Both the position numbers and the translations under genes were made by a program. Source: Bacillus zhangzhouensis (lineage in GTDB: Bacteria; Bacillota; Bacilli; Bacillales; Bacillaceae). Taken from it: a DNA stretch of 64,000 nt. The notes below the pieces were generated by a model. It saw only the letters and a list, made by a program, of their open reading frames with translations. It was not told where the DNA came from and searched no databases. Positions 17,613 through 27,227 of this stretch are shown here, one piece after another (the stretch's first letter is position 1; every line of letters begins with the position of its first letter). The stretch covers positions 2,655,528 to 2,719,527 of the forward strand of contig CP099514.1 in the NCBI GenBank assembly GCA_025809375.1, written 5' to 3'.

Positions 17613-18182
17613 TTATTTAGAACGAAACACGTCGGCACTTCGTTCATATTCAACATCAGCTTCACCAAGCCGATAATTCACGATTCGGGCAGCTGCAAAT
17701 AAATAATCAGATAGACGGTTTATGTATGTGAGCGCAACGGCTGGAATCTCCTCCTGTTTCGCAAGCGTCACAATATGCCGCTCTGCTCTTCTGACGACTG
17801 TCCGCGCCACATGTAAGAGAGCAGCACCTTCCTGGCCGCCCGGTAAAATAAACTTGGTGAGCGGATCGGCCTCTTCTATATAGACATCCATTCTTTCCTC
17901 AAGGACTGTCACAGAGGCTTCTGTTAATTTACCTACTTGACGTGGTGTCACTGCTGCCAAATCACCGCCGCAGTCAAACAGCTCATGCTGTATAACGATC
18001 AGCTCTGACAAAAGATCGTGAAACAATTCGCCATGCTGCCGTAACTTTGCATGCGCGAGTCCAATAAAGCTATTAGCCTCATCTAACGTACCATATGCCT
18101 CTACTCTCACATCATCTTTATCAGCTCTTCCGCCGATCAAGCCTGTTTGTCCATGATCTCCGGTTTTCGTATAAAGTTTCAA
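17613..18182 (-). CDS. yvqK: PduO-type cob(I)alamin adenosyltransferase YvqK
   Basis: This enzyme transfers the adenosyl group of ATP to cob(I)alamin to form coenzyme B12. The 189-residue protein begins MKLYTKTGDHGQTGLIGGR, the ATP-binding start of PduO-type enzymes, and later has VEAYGTLDEANSFIG and RTVVRRAERH. I chose the TTG at 18182, behind AAAGGGGG, because the family starts at this KLYTKTGD motif; the longer frame adds an unrelated extension. It is followed on its upstream side by the yvrABC corrinoid import genes, which fits a scavenging pathway. Confidence 0.9.
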   Translation of the reverse strand: MKLYTKTGDHGQTGLIGGRADKDDVRVEAYGTLDEANSFIGLAHAKLRQHGELFHDLLSELIVIQHELFDCGGDLAAVTPRQVGKLTEASVTVLEERMDVYIEEADPLTKFILPGGQEGAALLHVARTVVRRAERHIVTLAKQEEIPAVALTYINRLSDYLFAAARIVNYRLGEADVEYERSADVFRSK

Positions 18183-18303
18183 CGGTATTCCCCCTTTTCT
18201 ACTGCTTTGTCCTTTTAGTATAACCCGAACTGAATAAGATGCAGTTGTTACTATAACATGGTGAATGACGGTTATCAAAAAACAGAAAAGTGAACCATGT
18301 GGT

Positions 18304-19590
18304 TCACTTTTGAATGACTTTCAACGTTTGAAGAAGCCTTTGCACCTTTTGACCTAATCTTTCGTGTAAAAAATCAGCATCTTCCGTTTCTTGCGTATTG
18401 GGTGCCGCAATACAAAGATGATGGATTGGAATGCTTGTTTCTTGCTTCATGATGTGCATAAGCTCCCCCATGAGCTGAACAGTTGCTCCGTCTGATAAAG
18501 ATCGTTTCAGAATAAGCCAAATAGTCAACGCTTCTTGCTGAAGCATGCCGTAAAGGATCATATCGTCTTCCGCGTCTTCTGCGGCAAATCGTGCTAATCC
18601 GTTAGATTGCTCGAAAAACAGCATACCTTCAGCTGACTCTAGCTGCTCATGTAGCGTCTTCGTTCCCGTTCCAATAGACCTTTTCCAAAAAAAACCACCG
18701 TTTTTCTTATGTGAGGAAAGGATGCGAAGAGGCTGATTAATGGAAAACGTCATTCCTTCTGAGCCATATGTTCTCCAGCCATTCACTATGTTAACAATTG
18801 AGGCTTCAGAAGGGGCCGCAGGCTCAACCATTAGCTGAGAGTTTGCCCTAAATGGATGCTGGAGCGGTGTCACATTTGTTTCATACACACGGTTGATTCG
18901 TTCGGTGGTCAAGACGTGATGCGGCAGTCCTAACATGTCAGTCTTTCCTTCATGAAGTAGCAGGAGCCGATCACAATACAAACTGGCGATATTCACATCA
19001 TGAAATACACCAATGACCGTTAATCTAGAGGAAACAGTCTGTTCCTTAATTAAATCAAGCAAATCTTTTTGATAGGCTAAATCAAGGAAGCTGGTTGGTT
19101 CATCCAGCAATAAATATTCAGGTTCCTGCGCCAATGCCTGTGCCAAATATACACGCTGCTGTTCTCCTCCGCTTAACTCATGGATGGATTGATCCTTGAA
19201 CTGTGCAACACCCGTTTGTTCCATTACTTTGCTGACGACCTGCATATCTTCTTGCGTGACAGATTGCAGCCATCCTTTTTGATATGGATAACGGCCGAAT
19301 TGGACGGTTTCTTCCACTGTAAATGAAAAAGCTTGGTCCGTTTTCTGCGGCAGAACTGCCATCTTTTGCGCAAGCATCTTTGGCTGATAGGATTGAACAA
19401 GGTGACCGCCGAGACGTATTTCACCGCTCTCAGGTGCTAAAATTCCTGCCATCATTTTAAGCAGGGTCGTCTTGCCACTCCCGTTTGGGCCGAGTATACC
19501 AAGAAATTCTCCCTGCTTTACTTCAAGACTAATGCCACGAATGATCTCTTTCTCTCCATAGCCACCTCTGATTTCCTTCACTTGAATCAT
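18304..19590 (-). CDS. yvrA: corrinoid ABC transporter ATPase YvrA, with extra C-terminal domain
   Basis: This is a BtuD/FecE-type ATP-binding subunit with Walker A GPNGSGKTT, signature LSGGEQQR and Walker B YLLLDEPT in the first 240 or so residues. The protein is 428 residues long; the last 170 or so form an additional domain (from about TPLQHPFRANSQ) that I do not recognise. B. subtilis YvrA is also long. The start overlaps the yvrB stop by four bases. With YvrB and YvrC it should import vitamin B12 or cobinamide, matching the adjacent adenosyltransferase gene. Confidence 0.88.
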   Translation of the reverse strand: MIQVKEIRGGYGEKEIIRGISLEVKQGEFLGILGPNGSGKTTLLKMMAGILAPESGEIRLGGHLVQSYQPKMLAQKMAVLPQKTDQAFSFTVEETVQFGRYPYQKGWLQSVTQEDMQVVSKVMEQTGVAQFKDQSIHELSGGEQQRVYLAQALAQEPEYLLLDEPTSFLDLAYQKDLLDLIKEQTVSSRLTVIGVFHDVNIASLYCDRLLLLHEGKTDMLGLPHHVLTTERINRVYETNVTPLQHPFRANSQLMVEPAAPSEASIVNIVNGWRTYGSEGMTFSINQPLRILSSHKKNGGFFWKRSIGTGTKTLHEQLESAEGMLFFEQSNGLARFAAEDAEDDMILYGMLQQEALTIWLILKRSLSDGATVQLMGELMHIMKQETSIPIHHLCIAAPNTQETEDADFLHERLGQKVQRLLQTLKVIQK

Positions 19591-20645
19591 ACCTGCGTCC
19601 CTCCTCTATATTTACGAATGAGGATGATGCCAAATACAGGTGCACCAATTAAAGCAGTAATGATGCCAATCGGTAATTCAGTCGGTTCAATGATGGTACG
19701 TGATAACACATCTGCTAATACAAGAAAGGATGCACCGTTCAGCATAGATAAAGGCAGCAGATGCCGATGATCCGTAATCGTTAAGAGGCGGATAAAATGC
19801 GGAATCACAAGTCCTACAAACCCGATTGTCCCTGATACCGCTACTGCGCTTCCGGTTAGGATCGAACCCGCCAGCAGCACAATATATTTGCTCCTTTTCA
19901 CATGTACGCCTAATAGCTTTGCCTTCTCCTCACCATACGTCATGACATTCAAATCTCGCCCCATCAACATTAACGTAAAGGTTCCAATGAGAAAGAAAGG
20001 AAGAAAAAGCGCAATATAACGCCAGCCCCTCATGGACACACTGCCAAGCAGCCAATGAATGATTTCTTTGAGATCATCACCTGTTAAAGCAATCATCAAT
20101 GAAATGAGCGCACTCAAAAAAGAGCTGAAAATCACCCCTGTCAAAATTAAAGAAGAGATGCTCATCCCCCGATGAGCAAGACGTGCAAAAAAGAGAACGA
20201 GACAGAGGGTCAAAAGCGCTGTCGTCATACTGAATAATGGCAGTGTGAAACTGCCAAAAAGCGGGAGCTGCAAGCTAAAAAACAAGGTCGCTACGGCTCC
20301 AACTGATGCCCCTTGAGATACACCCAGCGTATAAGGGTCAGCGAGAGGATTTTTTAATAAGCCTTGAAACGCTGCACCAGATAACGCAAGTGCTGCTCCG
20401 ACTAATGCCGCTAATATGACTCTTGGCAGCCGAATGTTCATCATAATATTGCGATCGATAAAATCAATGGTTCCAAACTGCACTCCAAGTAGTTCATGAA
20501 CAAATATACGAAGAATAGAAGGAATAGGAATCCCTAAGCTTCCAAAGGAGATGCCCATTCCAATGCTCATCACAAGAAGTAAAGCACTCAGTGTATATGC
20601 GATGATCAATTTATTTGAACGTGTCAGGATAGACGCTTTTCGCAA
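19587..20645 (-). CDS. yvrB: corrinoid ABC transporter permease YvrB
   Basis: This is a BtuC/FecCD-family permease with about ten helices and the conserved motifs RLPRVILAALVGAALALSGA, GLVIPHFIRLL and the ending ELPIGIITALIGAPVFGIIL. The start lies inside the end of yvrC: I chose the TTG at 20645 because AAGGAG is nine bases upstream and the resulting N-terminus (MRKASILTRSNK) is basic before the first helix. It forms one operon with yvrC upstream and yvrA downstream. Confidence 0.87.
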   Translation of the reverse strand: MRKASILTRSNKLIIAYTLSALLLVMSIGMGISFGSLGIPIPSILRIFVHELLGVQFGTIDFIDRNIMMNIRLPRVILAALVGAALALSGAAFQGLLKNPLADPYTLGVSQGASVGAVATLFFSLQLPLFGSFTLPLFSMTTALLTLCLVLFFARLAHRGMSISSLILTGVIFSSFLSALISLMIALTGDDLKEIIHWLLGSVSMRGWRYIALFLPFFLIGTFTLMLMGRDLNVMTYGEEKAKLLGVHVKRSKYIVLLAGSILTGSAVAVSGTIGFVGLVIPHFIRLLTITDHRHLLPLSMLNGASFLVLADVLSRTIIEPTELPIGIITALIGAPVFGIILIRKYRGGTQV

Positions 20646-21561
20646 GAGCCTCGACTCCTTCAACCAATCGCGGTCCCGGTCTTGATGCGAGATCCGTATT
20701 CAATTGAAAGACTTGTTTTTCTTTCACTGCTTTCATTGCATTCCAGCCGTCCCTTTTTTTCAAATCAGCTAAGCTGGAACCATCAATTGTAACGATGACA
20801 TCAGGATTTCGTTTCATGATCGATTCTTCTGTCATTTGCACCCAGCCAGTTTGATCGCCAGCAGCATTTTTGGCATGGATAACAGAAAGCATTTCATCCA
20901 TAAATGTATTTTTACCAGTTGTATAGATTTCAGGAGCACCTGACACTTCGGCAAAGACTGTTTTTTGTTTATCTTTTGAAATCGCCTCTGCTTGTTTCTT
21001 GATATCATTCAGTTTTGTTTTCATTTCGTCTACAAGCTTTATTGATGCTTTTTTCACACCAGTTGCTTCACCGATCATATAGATTGATTTGTACACATCC
21101 TTAAAGGAGGTCGCATCATTTACAGTTAGCACTTGGATCCCTGCATCTTCAAGCTGTTTAAATCCATCTTTTGATCCCATCTGAGATGCATGTGCTAATA
21201 CAAGATCTGGCTTTAAGGAAATCACCTTCTCGACATTGAATTCAAGTCCGCCAATCTTCTCTACCTTTTCGACTTCCTTTGGATAATTGTCAAAGTCTGA
21301 TCGTCCAACTATTTTATCTCCAAGACCGAGTGCATAGGCAACTTCCGTATTACTTGGAATTAACGAAACAATTCGTTTAGGCTGTTCTTTGATTTCGACT
21401 GTTTTGCCAGCTGCATCTTTAATCGATACTGGAAATGCCGCAGTAGCCGTTTCTTTATTTTGTGACCCTGTTGCTTTATGATCTGTCTCAGCGCCTGCAC
21501 ATCCTGCTAAAACACCCATCACAAGCAATAACGATAGCCAAATAGCTGTTAACTTTTTCAT
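20611..21561 (-). CDS. yvrC: corrinoid-binding lipoprotein YvrC
   Basis: This 316-residue substrate-binding protein has lipobox VLAGCAG and a BtuF/FepB-type fold (RIVSLIPSNTEVAYALGLGDKIVG, LKPDLVLAHAS, VIVTIDGSS). It should capture vitamin B12-type corrinoids outside the membrane and deliver them to YvrB. The SIPSNTE-like motif near residue 67 is characteristic of cobalamin-binding members. Its start follows AGGGGG. A cobalamin riboswitch would be expected, but the 176-bp gap upstream shows no B12 box; only a TATAAT-like promoter element is visible there. Confidence 0.88.
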   Translation of the reverse strand: MKKLTAIWLSLLLVMGVLAGCAGAETDHKATGSQNKETATAAFPVSIKDAAGKTVEIKEQPKRIVSLIPSNTEVAYALGLGDKIVGRSDFDNYPKEVEKVEKIGGLEFNVEKVISLKPDLVLAHASQMGSKDGFKQLEDAGIQVLTVNDATSFKDVYKSIYMIGEATGVKKASIKLVDEMKTKLNDIKKQAEAISKDKQKTVFAEVSGAPEIYTTGKNTFMDEMLSVIHAKNAAGDQTGWVQMTEESIMKRNPDVIVTIDGSSLADLKKRDGWNAMKAVKEKQVFQLNTDLASRPGPRLVEGVEALAKSVYPDTFK

Positions 21562-21694
21562 GAGTGAACCCCCTGGTTTATGTACTGCTTAACGAAATCT
21601 CTTTCGTCAATTCTTTTCTAATTTCGGGAATATTATACTACAGTGCAGATAGGTTGTATATGTGATTTCTAAAAGCGTCTTTTCTGTTCATAAA

Positions 21695-21723
21695 ACAAAA
21701 AAACAGCCTCTAAAAAGACTGTT
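21695..21723 (-). terminator. terminator of the hexuronate/GH28 operon
   Basis: An AACAGCCT / AGACTGTT stem (one G-U pair) with a 6-nt loop. Read on the minus strand it ends in T residues, immediately after the GH28 gene. Confidence 0.75.
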
Positions 21724-21737
21724 TTTCACTCACTCTT

Positions 21738-23126
21738 CTATTGATTGATGTGTTCTCCATTGATAAAGACTTTCTGAAAAGCAGGAGAAACTGCATGCTC
21801 TAAAGATAAGGGATGCGCCACATCATCTATGACACAATCTTTCATTTTAAAATGAGTCACAGGAGAATGTGCGTATGCGGCTATTTTCACACCATATCGT
21901 CCGCCGCTGCTTTTGAGTCCTTCTACTTGAATATGACGTACAACAGGACGATGCGGACCAGCATCTCCTTCCTCATACATCATGTCGATACAGACCACTT
22001 CATGCTTTAGACTTTTGACTGTATTGTTTTTAAAATAAATATGTTCAATGGTACCGCCTCTGACAGAGTTGGTTTTAATACGCAATGCCCGGTCAAGGTT
22101 CGGACTGTCCATTACATTATTTTCTGCATAAACATACCTTACCCCGCCAGAGATCTCGCTCCCGATCGTCACACCGCCGTGTCCATCCCGCATCTCATTT
22201 CTACGAATGACGATGTTTTCAGATGGAATTCCTATTCTCCGTCCATCCTCGTTTCTGCCCGATTTGATGGCAATACAATCATCTCCGTTATCAAAATAAC
22301 AATCTTCAATGAGCACATTCCGGCAAGACTCTGGATTGACACCATCAGTGTTTGGTCCATGCCCAATAATTTTAACGCCGCGGACGATGACGTTATGACT
22401 TAATACAGGATGAATTTGCCACATTGGTGAATCCTTCACTGTCACTCCCTCGATTAGAACATGCTGACATTGGTATGGCTGAATAAAGCTCGACCTTAAA
22501 TAATGGCCTTCTCCAAATACCCTTTCTTCTACCGGTATTCTCTTTTCCGCCATTTCAAACAAGAGCTGACGATCCCGATCCTGAGAGGGCTGGCCATTTG
22601 TCCCATACTTCCAAGGCCACCAATGATGCTCATCCCCTCTGCCATCAAGCGTTCCAGCTCCCGTAATAGCGATATTTTCTGCATGGTGTGCATAAATGAG
22701 AGGTGAATAATTATAAAGCTCAACCCCTTCATATCTTGTCAGTACAAGAGGCAGATAATCATTTGGGTCTTGGCTGAATGTCACATAGGCTTTCTCATCC
22801 AGATGAAGCTCTACATTGCTTTTCAATTCTAAAGCGCCTGTCACAAACGTCCCTGCTGGGATCAGCACACGCCCCCCTTTCAAGCGATGCGCATCATCGA
22901 TGGCAGACTGAATGGCATTTGTAGAAAGCTCTGCCCCTTCCGCATCTGCTCCATATTGAACCACATTTAATTCACGATCTGGGAATTGCGGCGCTTTTAT
23001 TTGCTTTAGCACTTGATCGATTCCGTTTACTTTTTTATCTTTCCCTTGCTTTGTTAAACGAGCAATTCCGACTCCAGTTAGTACCGTTCCTGCTGTGAGA
23101 TACATCAAATCCCGTTTTTTAGACAC
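21738..23126 (-). CDS. GH28 family polygalacturonase-like hydrolase
   Basis: This 462-residue protein of the right-handed beta-helix GH28 family hydrolyses galacturonan or related pectin oligomers. All family motifs are present: NTDG (residues 259-262), GDD (281-283), GHG (315-317) and RIK (349-351), giving the catalytic Asp trio and His. The N-terminus has a hydrophobic stretch (about residues 8-22) without a clear cleavage site, so it may be membrane-anchored or intracellular, acting on imported oligogalacturonides. It starts at GTG after AGGGGATG and is the last gene of the uxa operon, 18 bp after uxaA. That context suggests it feeds galacturonate into the pathway. Confidence 0.88.
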   Translation of the reverse strand: MSKKRDLMYLTAGTVLTGVGIARLTKQGKDKKVNGIDQVLKQIKAPQFPDRELNVVQYGADAEGAELSTNAIQSAIDDAHRLKGGRVLIPAGTFVTGALELKSNVELHLDEKAYVTFSQDPNDYLPLVLTRYEGVELYNYSPLIYAHHAENIAITGAGTLDGRGDEHHWWPWKYGTNGQPSQDRDRQLLFEMAEKRIPVEERVFGEGHYLRSSFIQPYQCQHVLIEGVTVKDSPMWQIHPVLSHNVIVRGVKIIGHGPNTDGVNPESCRNVLIEDCYFDNGDDCIAIKSGRNEDGRRIGIPSENIVIRRNEMRDGHGGVTIGSEISGGVRYVYAENNVMDSPNLDRALRIKTNSVRGGTIEHIYFKNNTVKSLKHEVVCIDMMYEEGDAGPHRPVVRHIQVEGLKSSGGRYGVKIAAYAHSPVTHFKMKDCVIDDVAHPLSLEHAVSPAFQKVFINGEHINQ

Positions 23127-23144
23127 TTTCTCATCCCCTTCGCC

Positions 23145-24638
23145 TTAAAGTGTGACACCTGTTTTGAAAATAGCCAGCTCTCTAAAATTGTTTTTTTCAT
23201 GATTTAACAGCTTGCCGCTCGCCACATCAATGACAGTAGAAATGAATTTTTCTAACACCACCTCTTCCGGTACATCTTCAAGCAGTTCTCCGGCATTAAA
23301 GTCAATCCAATGCTTTTTTGTTTCATATAAAGCTGTGTTGGTCGAGATCTTCATTGTTGGCACAAACGTACCAAATGGTGTCCCTCTGCCTGTTGTAAAA
23401 AGGATCATTTGACAACCTGAAGCAGCAAGAGCAGATGAAGCAACCAAATCATTACCGGGTGCACTTAATAGGTTCAAACCCTTTTGTTTCAGCACCTCTC
23501 CATATTTCAATACATCTTTAATATCAGAAGTACCTGCTTTTTGTGTACAGCCAAGAGATTTATCCTCTAAGGTCGAAATTCCACCGGCTTTATTTCCCGG
23601 GGAAGGATTTTCATATACCGGCTGTCGATGATCCAAGAAGTATTGTTTAAAGTCATTGATCATTTGCACAATATTGTCGAAAGTCGCTTCTGATGCCGCT
23701 CTCTCCATTAAAATCGTTTCAGCACCAAACATTTCGGGCACTTCTGTCAGCACCGTTGTTCCGCCTTGCGCGACAATAAAATCAGACAGTCTGCCTAAAA
23801 GCGGGTTTGCAGTAATACCGGAGAATCCATCTGATCCTCCGCACTTCAAGCCGATTTTCAGTTCGGATAACGGAATGTCCTCACGATGATCTTCTTTCGC
23901 CGCATCATAAATTTCCTTGAGTAAAGCGACTCCCGTCTCAATCTCATCTCCTACTTCTTGGCTTCTTAAAAATTTCACTCTCGTACGGTCATATTCACCT
24001 AATGTGGACTGAAAATCCTCAATGTCATTGTTTTCACAGCCAAGCCCAAGTACGAGTACTCCTCCAGCGTTAGGGTGTTTCACTGCATTTTGTAAAATGG
24101 TTTTGGTATTTTCATGATCGTCCCCAAGCTGTGAGCATCCATAATTGTGCTTTAATACGAGGGCTGTTTCAAAAGGATGGATGTTTCCACCCAATTCAGC
24201 GGTGAATATTTGGATCATTTGATCGGCGATTCCATTCACGCATCCAACGGTAGGAACAATCCAAAGCTCATTGCGGATTCCGCTTTCGCCATTTTTTCGT
24301 TTATATCCTTTAAATGTAAGATTTGTTTTTTCGTAGGGGTTTTCTGATAATGAAGGCTGGTATTCGTATTGGAGCTTGCCAGATAGATTGGTTTTGATAT
24401 TATGCGTATGCACCCATTCTCCAGCAGAAATGTCAGTCACTGCATGACCAATGGGGTATCCATATTTGATCACATTCTCTCTTTGCTTGATATCAGCCAA
24501 TGCAAACTTATGACCTTTGCCGACGGTCTCTTTTAAGATAATCGTATGTTCTTGATCCTGCAGCTTCTCCCCTTTCTCCAGTTCTTTTAAAGCAATACCG
24601 ACATTATCTGAAGGGTGGATGACAATAAAATCTTTCAT
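23145..24638 (-). CDS. uxaA: altronate dehydratase UxaA
   Basis: This enzyme dehydrates D-altronate to 2-keto-3-deoxygluconate in galacturonate breakdown. The 497-residue protein has an N-terminal SAF-like domain (about 100 residues) and the large GarD/UxaA domain with conserved segments GYKRKNGESGIRNELWIVPT, KHNYGCSQLGDDHENT and LKCGGSDGFSGITANPLLG. The start overlaps the uxaB stop by four bases (translational coupling). Confidence 0.93.
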   Translation of the reverse strand: MKDFIVIHPSDNVGIALKELEKGEKLQDQEHTIILKETVGKGHKFALADIKQRENVIKYGYPIGHAVTDISAGEWVHTHNIKTNLSGKLQYEYQPSLSENPYEKTNLTFKGYKRKNGESGIRNELWIVPTVGCVNGIADQMIQIFTAELGGNIHPFETALVLKHNYGCSQLGDDHENTKTILQNAVKHPNAGGVLVLGLGCENNDIEDFQSTLGEYDRTRVKFLRSQEVGDEIETGVALLKEIYDAAKEDHREDIPLSELKIGLKCGGSDGFSGITANPLLGRLSDFIVAQGGTTVLTEVPEMFGAETILMERAASEATFDNIVQMINDFKQYFLDHRQPVYENPSPGNKAGGISTLEDKSLGCTQKAGTSDIKDVLKYGEVLKQKGLNLLSAPGNDLVASSALAASGCQMILFTTGRGTPFGTFVPTMKISTNTALYETKKHWIDFNAGELLEDVPEEVVLEKFISTVIDVASGKLLNHEKNNFRELAIFKTGVTL

Positions 24639-26092
24639 GCCTTCTCCCCCTGATTTTCATATTGGTGAAGCATCATCTGATGTACAGCTGCTCTCATCCC
24701 ATGCGTCTGTATGAGGGTAAGCTGATCAGCTACAGTTTGACTCAATCCATTTACATCCGTTAAATCTTGGCCCCATAATGACTCGTATGAAAGAATTTTC
24801 GCTGCAACCCCTTCATTGAAAGGGGTTTCCTCTTCCCATGCTTCCTTCATGAGTGTGAGCACAGTCTCATCATCTTTTACCCTTTCTGCGTATGCTCTAT
24901 AAAAATAAATGAGACTGCTAAGTGAAAACACAAGTTTCATTGGCAGCTGTTTCTTTCGCTCGACATAATTAAGCAATGACGGAAGATTACGGGTTCGGAA
25001 CTTGGATACCCCATTCAGCGCAATATCCAGCAATTGATGCTTTACAAATGGGTTGCAAAAACGATCCCAAACAGATTGTGTATAAAGAAGAAGCTCATCT
25101 TCGGGAAGTTCAAGCCCTGGAAGTACTTCCTTCTCCAGCATACGCCGGATGAACGGACCAACATGCCCATCATCCACAGCTTCTTTTACAGTTTCTAAAC
25201 CGCATGAGTAAGCAATCGGCGCCATCGCTGTATGTGCACCATTTAAAATTCGTACTTTGCTCATACGATAAGGCGCAATATCCTCCACAAAAAGTACATT
25301 TAATCCTGCTTCTTGAAAGGGGAGCTCCTTTTGCACAAAGGCAGGTGCTTCAATAACAAAAAGATGATAATATTCTGCCGTGACAAGTAATTCGTCGATA
25401 TATCCTTCTTCCTTTTGTACGATTTCAGCCGCTTCCTTAGAGAAGCCAGGGACAATCCGGTCCACAAGCGTATTACAAAACGTGTTGGCTTCCTTTATCC
25501 ATGTAATAAACGCAAGCGGCAGTTCCCACTCAGCTGCCATACAGATCACAAATTCCTTCAATCGATCACCATTTTGTTCAACCAACTCACAAGGCAGAAT
25601 GATTAGTCCTTTCTGCTCATCTCCAGCAAATGCTTTAAATCGGTGATACAAGAACGCTGTCAGCTTTCCTGGAAAACTGGCTTGCGGCCGATCCTCTAAA
25701 CGATCCTCCTTTCTGAACACAAATCCTGCCTCTGTCGTGTTTGAAAAGACAAAGCGGATATCCGGGTTTTCAGCTACGTGTAAAAACTCCTCATAATCCG
25801 TATACGTACTAATTCCTCTGCTAATCGATTGGATGATCATACGTTCATTCATTTCTTGCTCGTCATGATATCCCTGAATACATAATGTATACAAGCCGTC
25901 TTGTTCATTTAAGGCTGCCACCGAACCTTTTCGAGGAGGAACAACAACCGCTCTTCCTTTAAAATCTGTGCAGTCGTTCAGCTTCTGGATGTGCCAATTG
26001 ATAAATCCTCTCATAAAATTTCCTTCACCAATCTGCAAAATTGTTTCCGGATACTTAGGCGCCGGGTATACGGCTTTTGATAATCGTTTCAA
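24635..26092 (-). CDS. uxaB: tagaturonate reductase (altronate oxidoreductase) UxaB
   Basis: This NAD-dependent enzyme of the mannitol dehydrogenase family reduces D-tagaturonate to D-altronate. It has the Rossmann-like ILQIGEGNFMRGFINWHI near the N-terminus and the family segment YRMSKVRILNGAHTAM. I chose the TTG at 26092, seven bases after GAGAGGGGAA, over the longer frame starting at 26122. Length is 485 residues, normal for UxaB. Confidence 0.92.
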   Translation of the reverse strand: MKRLSKAVYPAPKYPETILQIGEGNFMRGFINWHIQKLNDCTDFKGRAVVVPPRKGSVAALNEQDGLYTLCIQGYHDEQEMNERMIIQSISRGISTYTDYEEFLHVAENPDIRFVFSNTTEAGFVFRKEDRLEDRPQASFPGKLTAFLYHRFKAFAGDEQKGLIILPCELVEQNGDRLKEFVICMAAEWELPLAFITWIKEANTFCNTLVDRIVPGFSKEAAEIVQKEEGYIDELLVTAEYYHLFVIEAPAFVQKELPFQEAGLNVLFVEDIAPYRMSKVRILNGAHTAMAPIAYSCGLETVKEAVDDGHVGPFIRRMLEKEVLPGLELPEDELLLYTQSVWDRFCNPFVKHQLLDIALNGVSKFRTRNLPSLLNYVERKKQLPMKLVFSLSSLIYFYRAYAERVKDDETVLTLMKEAWEEETPFNEGVAAKILSYESLWGQDLTDVNGLSQTVADQLTLIQTHGMRAAVHQMMLHQYENQGEKA

Positions 26093-26149
26093 ATGGATTC
26101 CCCTCTCCGCGCAAGTGCACACGTGAACATTTTTCTAAGAAGGTGCTAA

Positions 26150-27160
26150 TTACTGCACCTTTTTAACTGAATCTCTGATCATCAGCTTTGTGTGGACATA
26201 CACTTTTTCCATATGATCTGCTTCTTGCTCTTCACCGTTTATTACTGAAAGGATGGCTTCTGCTCCAAGTGCACACATTTTTTCAATCGGTTTTTTCACC
26301 GTTGTCAAAGCAGGTGTGGTATAGGACGAAAAAGCAATATCATCAAAACCAATAATAGAAATATCACCTGGACACGTTTTGCCTTTTGCAAATAAAGCAT
26401 TCATTGCACCGATCGCCATGTCATCGTTTGAGCAAAAGAGCGCTGTTGGCGGTTCATCAAGAGCCAGCAGCGATTCCATTGATTCATAGCCGCTTTTCAT
26501 GTGATAATCGCCTTTCATCATATATTCTTTCTTTATAGGTATTTGGTGATCAATTAACGCTTGCAGGAAACCAGCTTTTCTTTCTTGAGTTGATTTAAAG
26601 CCTTCTTTTCCTTCAATGATAGCGATTTGTTCATGACCTTGCTGAATGAAATGATGTACAGCCTGGTATGCTCCTTGACTATCATCTGCTAATATATTCA
26701 TAACTTCATGACTTTCTACACGGCGATTCAGCACAATGATAGGAATGCCCTGTTTCTTCACATGATGGATAAATGCTTCATCGTGCTCGCTTTGACTCAT
26801 GAGCAAAATGCCATCGTAGCGTTGTTTATGAATGGTTGTGTAATCGTAAAAGTCGTCAATTCCTCTTACAAAGAGATTATAATACTCTGTCATAACGCTA
26901 TTGACACCTTTTAATGCATCCACAAAGAAGCTTGAAGATGTGCCTTCTGTTAAACTCGTAAAAAACAGACCAATTGTAAATGATTTTTGTGATACAAGGC
27001 CTCTCGCATAGACATTCGGTGAATAATTCAGCTGTTTTGCAATCGACAAAATCTTTTGTTTTGTTTTCTCCTTAATAAAAGGACTGTTATTCAAAGCCCT
27101 TGATACTGTGGTATGAGAGACGTTTGCCAATTTTGCTATGTCTTTAATTGTGACTGTCAT
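26150..27160 (-). CDS. exuR: LacI-family regulator, ExuR-like
   Basis: This 336-residue repressor begins MTVTIKDIAKLANVSHTTVSRALN, the LacI-family helix-turn-helix and hinge, followed by a periplasmic-binding-type sugar domain. It is placed between uxaC and uxaB, like exuR in B. subtilis, so it is the probable hexuronate-responsive repressor of this operon. I chose the ATG at 27160, which gives the canonical LacI start; the upstream frame adds ten residues over the ribosome binding site. Likely operators are the palindromes in front of uxaC. Confidence 0.85.
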   Translation of the reverse strand: MTVTIKDIAKLANVSHTTVSRALNNSPFIKEKTKQKILSIAKQLNYSPNVYARGLVSQKSFTIGLFFTSLTEGTSSSFFVDALKGVNSVMTEYYNLFVRGIDDFYDYTTIHKQRYDGILLMSQSEHDEAFIHHVKKQGIPIIVLNRRVESHEVMNILADDSQGAYQAVHHFIQQGHEQIAIIEGKEGFKSTQERKAGFLQALIDHQIPIKKEYMMKGDYHMKSGYESMESLLALDEPPTALFCSNDDMAIGAMNALFAKGKTCPGDISIIGFDDIAFSSYTTPALTTVKKPIEKMCALGAEAILSVINGEEQEADHMEKVYVHTKLMIRDSVKKVQ

Positions 27161-27227
27161 GCTATTCCGCCTTTTATGATTTTTTACCATCTTATCATAA
27201 AATCGCTTTCATTTTCCTATCTTTTCT

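Noticed and set aside
21562..21700. Possible cobalamin riboswitch upstream of yvrC
   Set aside because: The gap is too short and no GCCACTG-type B12 box or expected core was seen on the minus strand.
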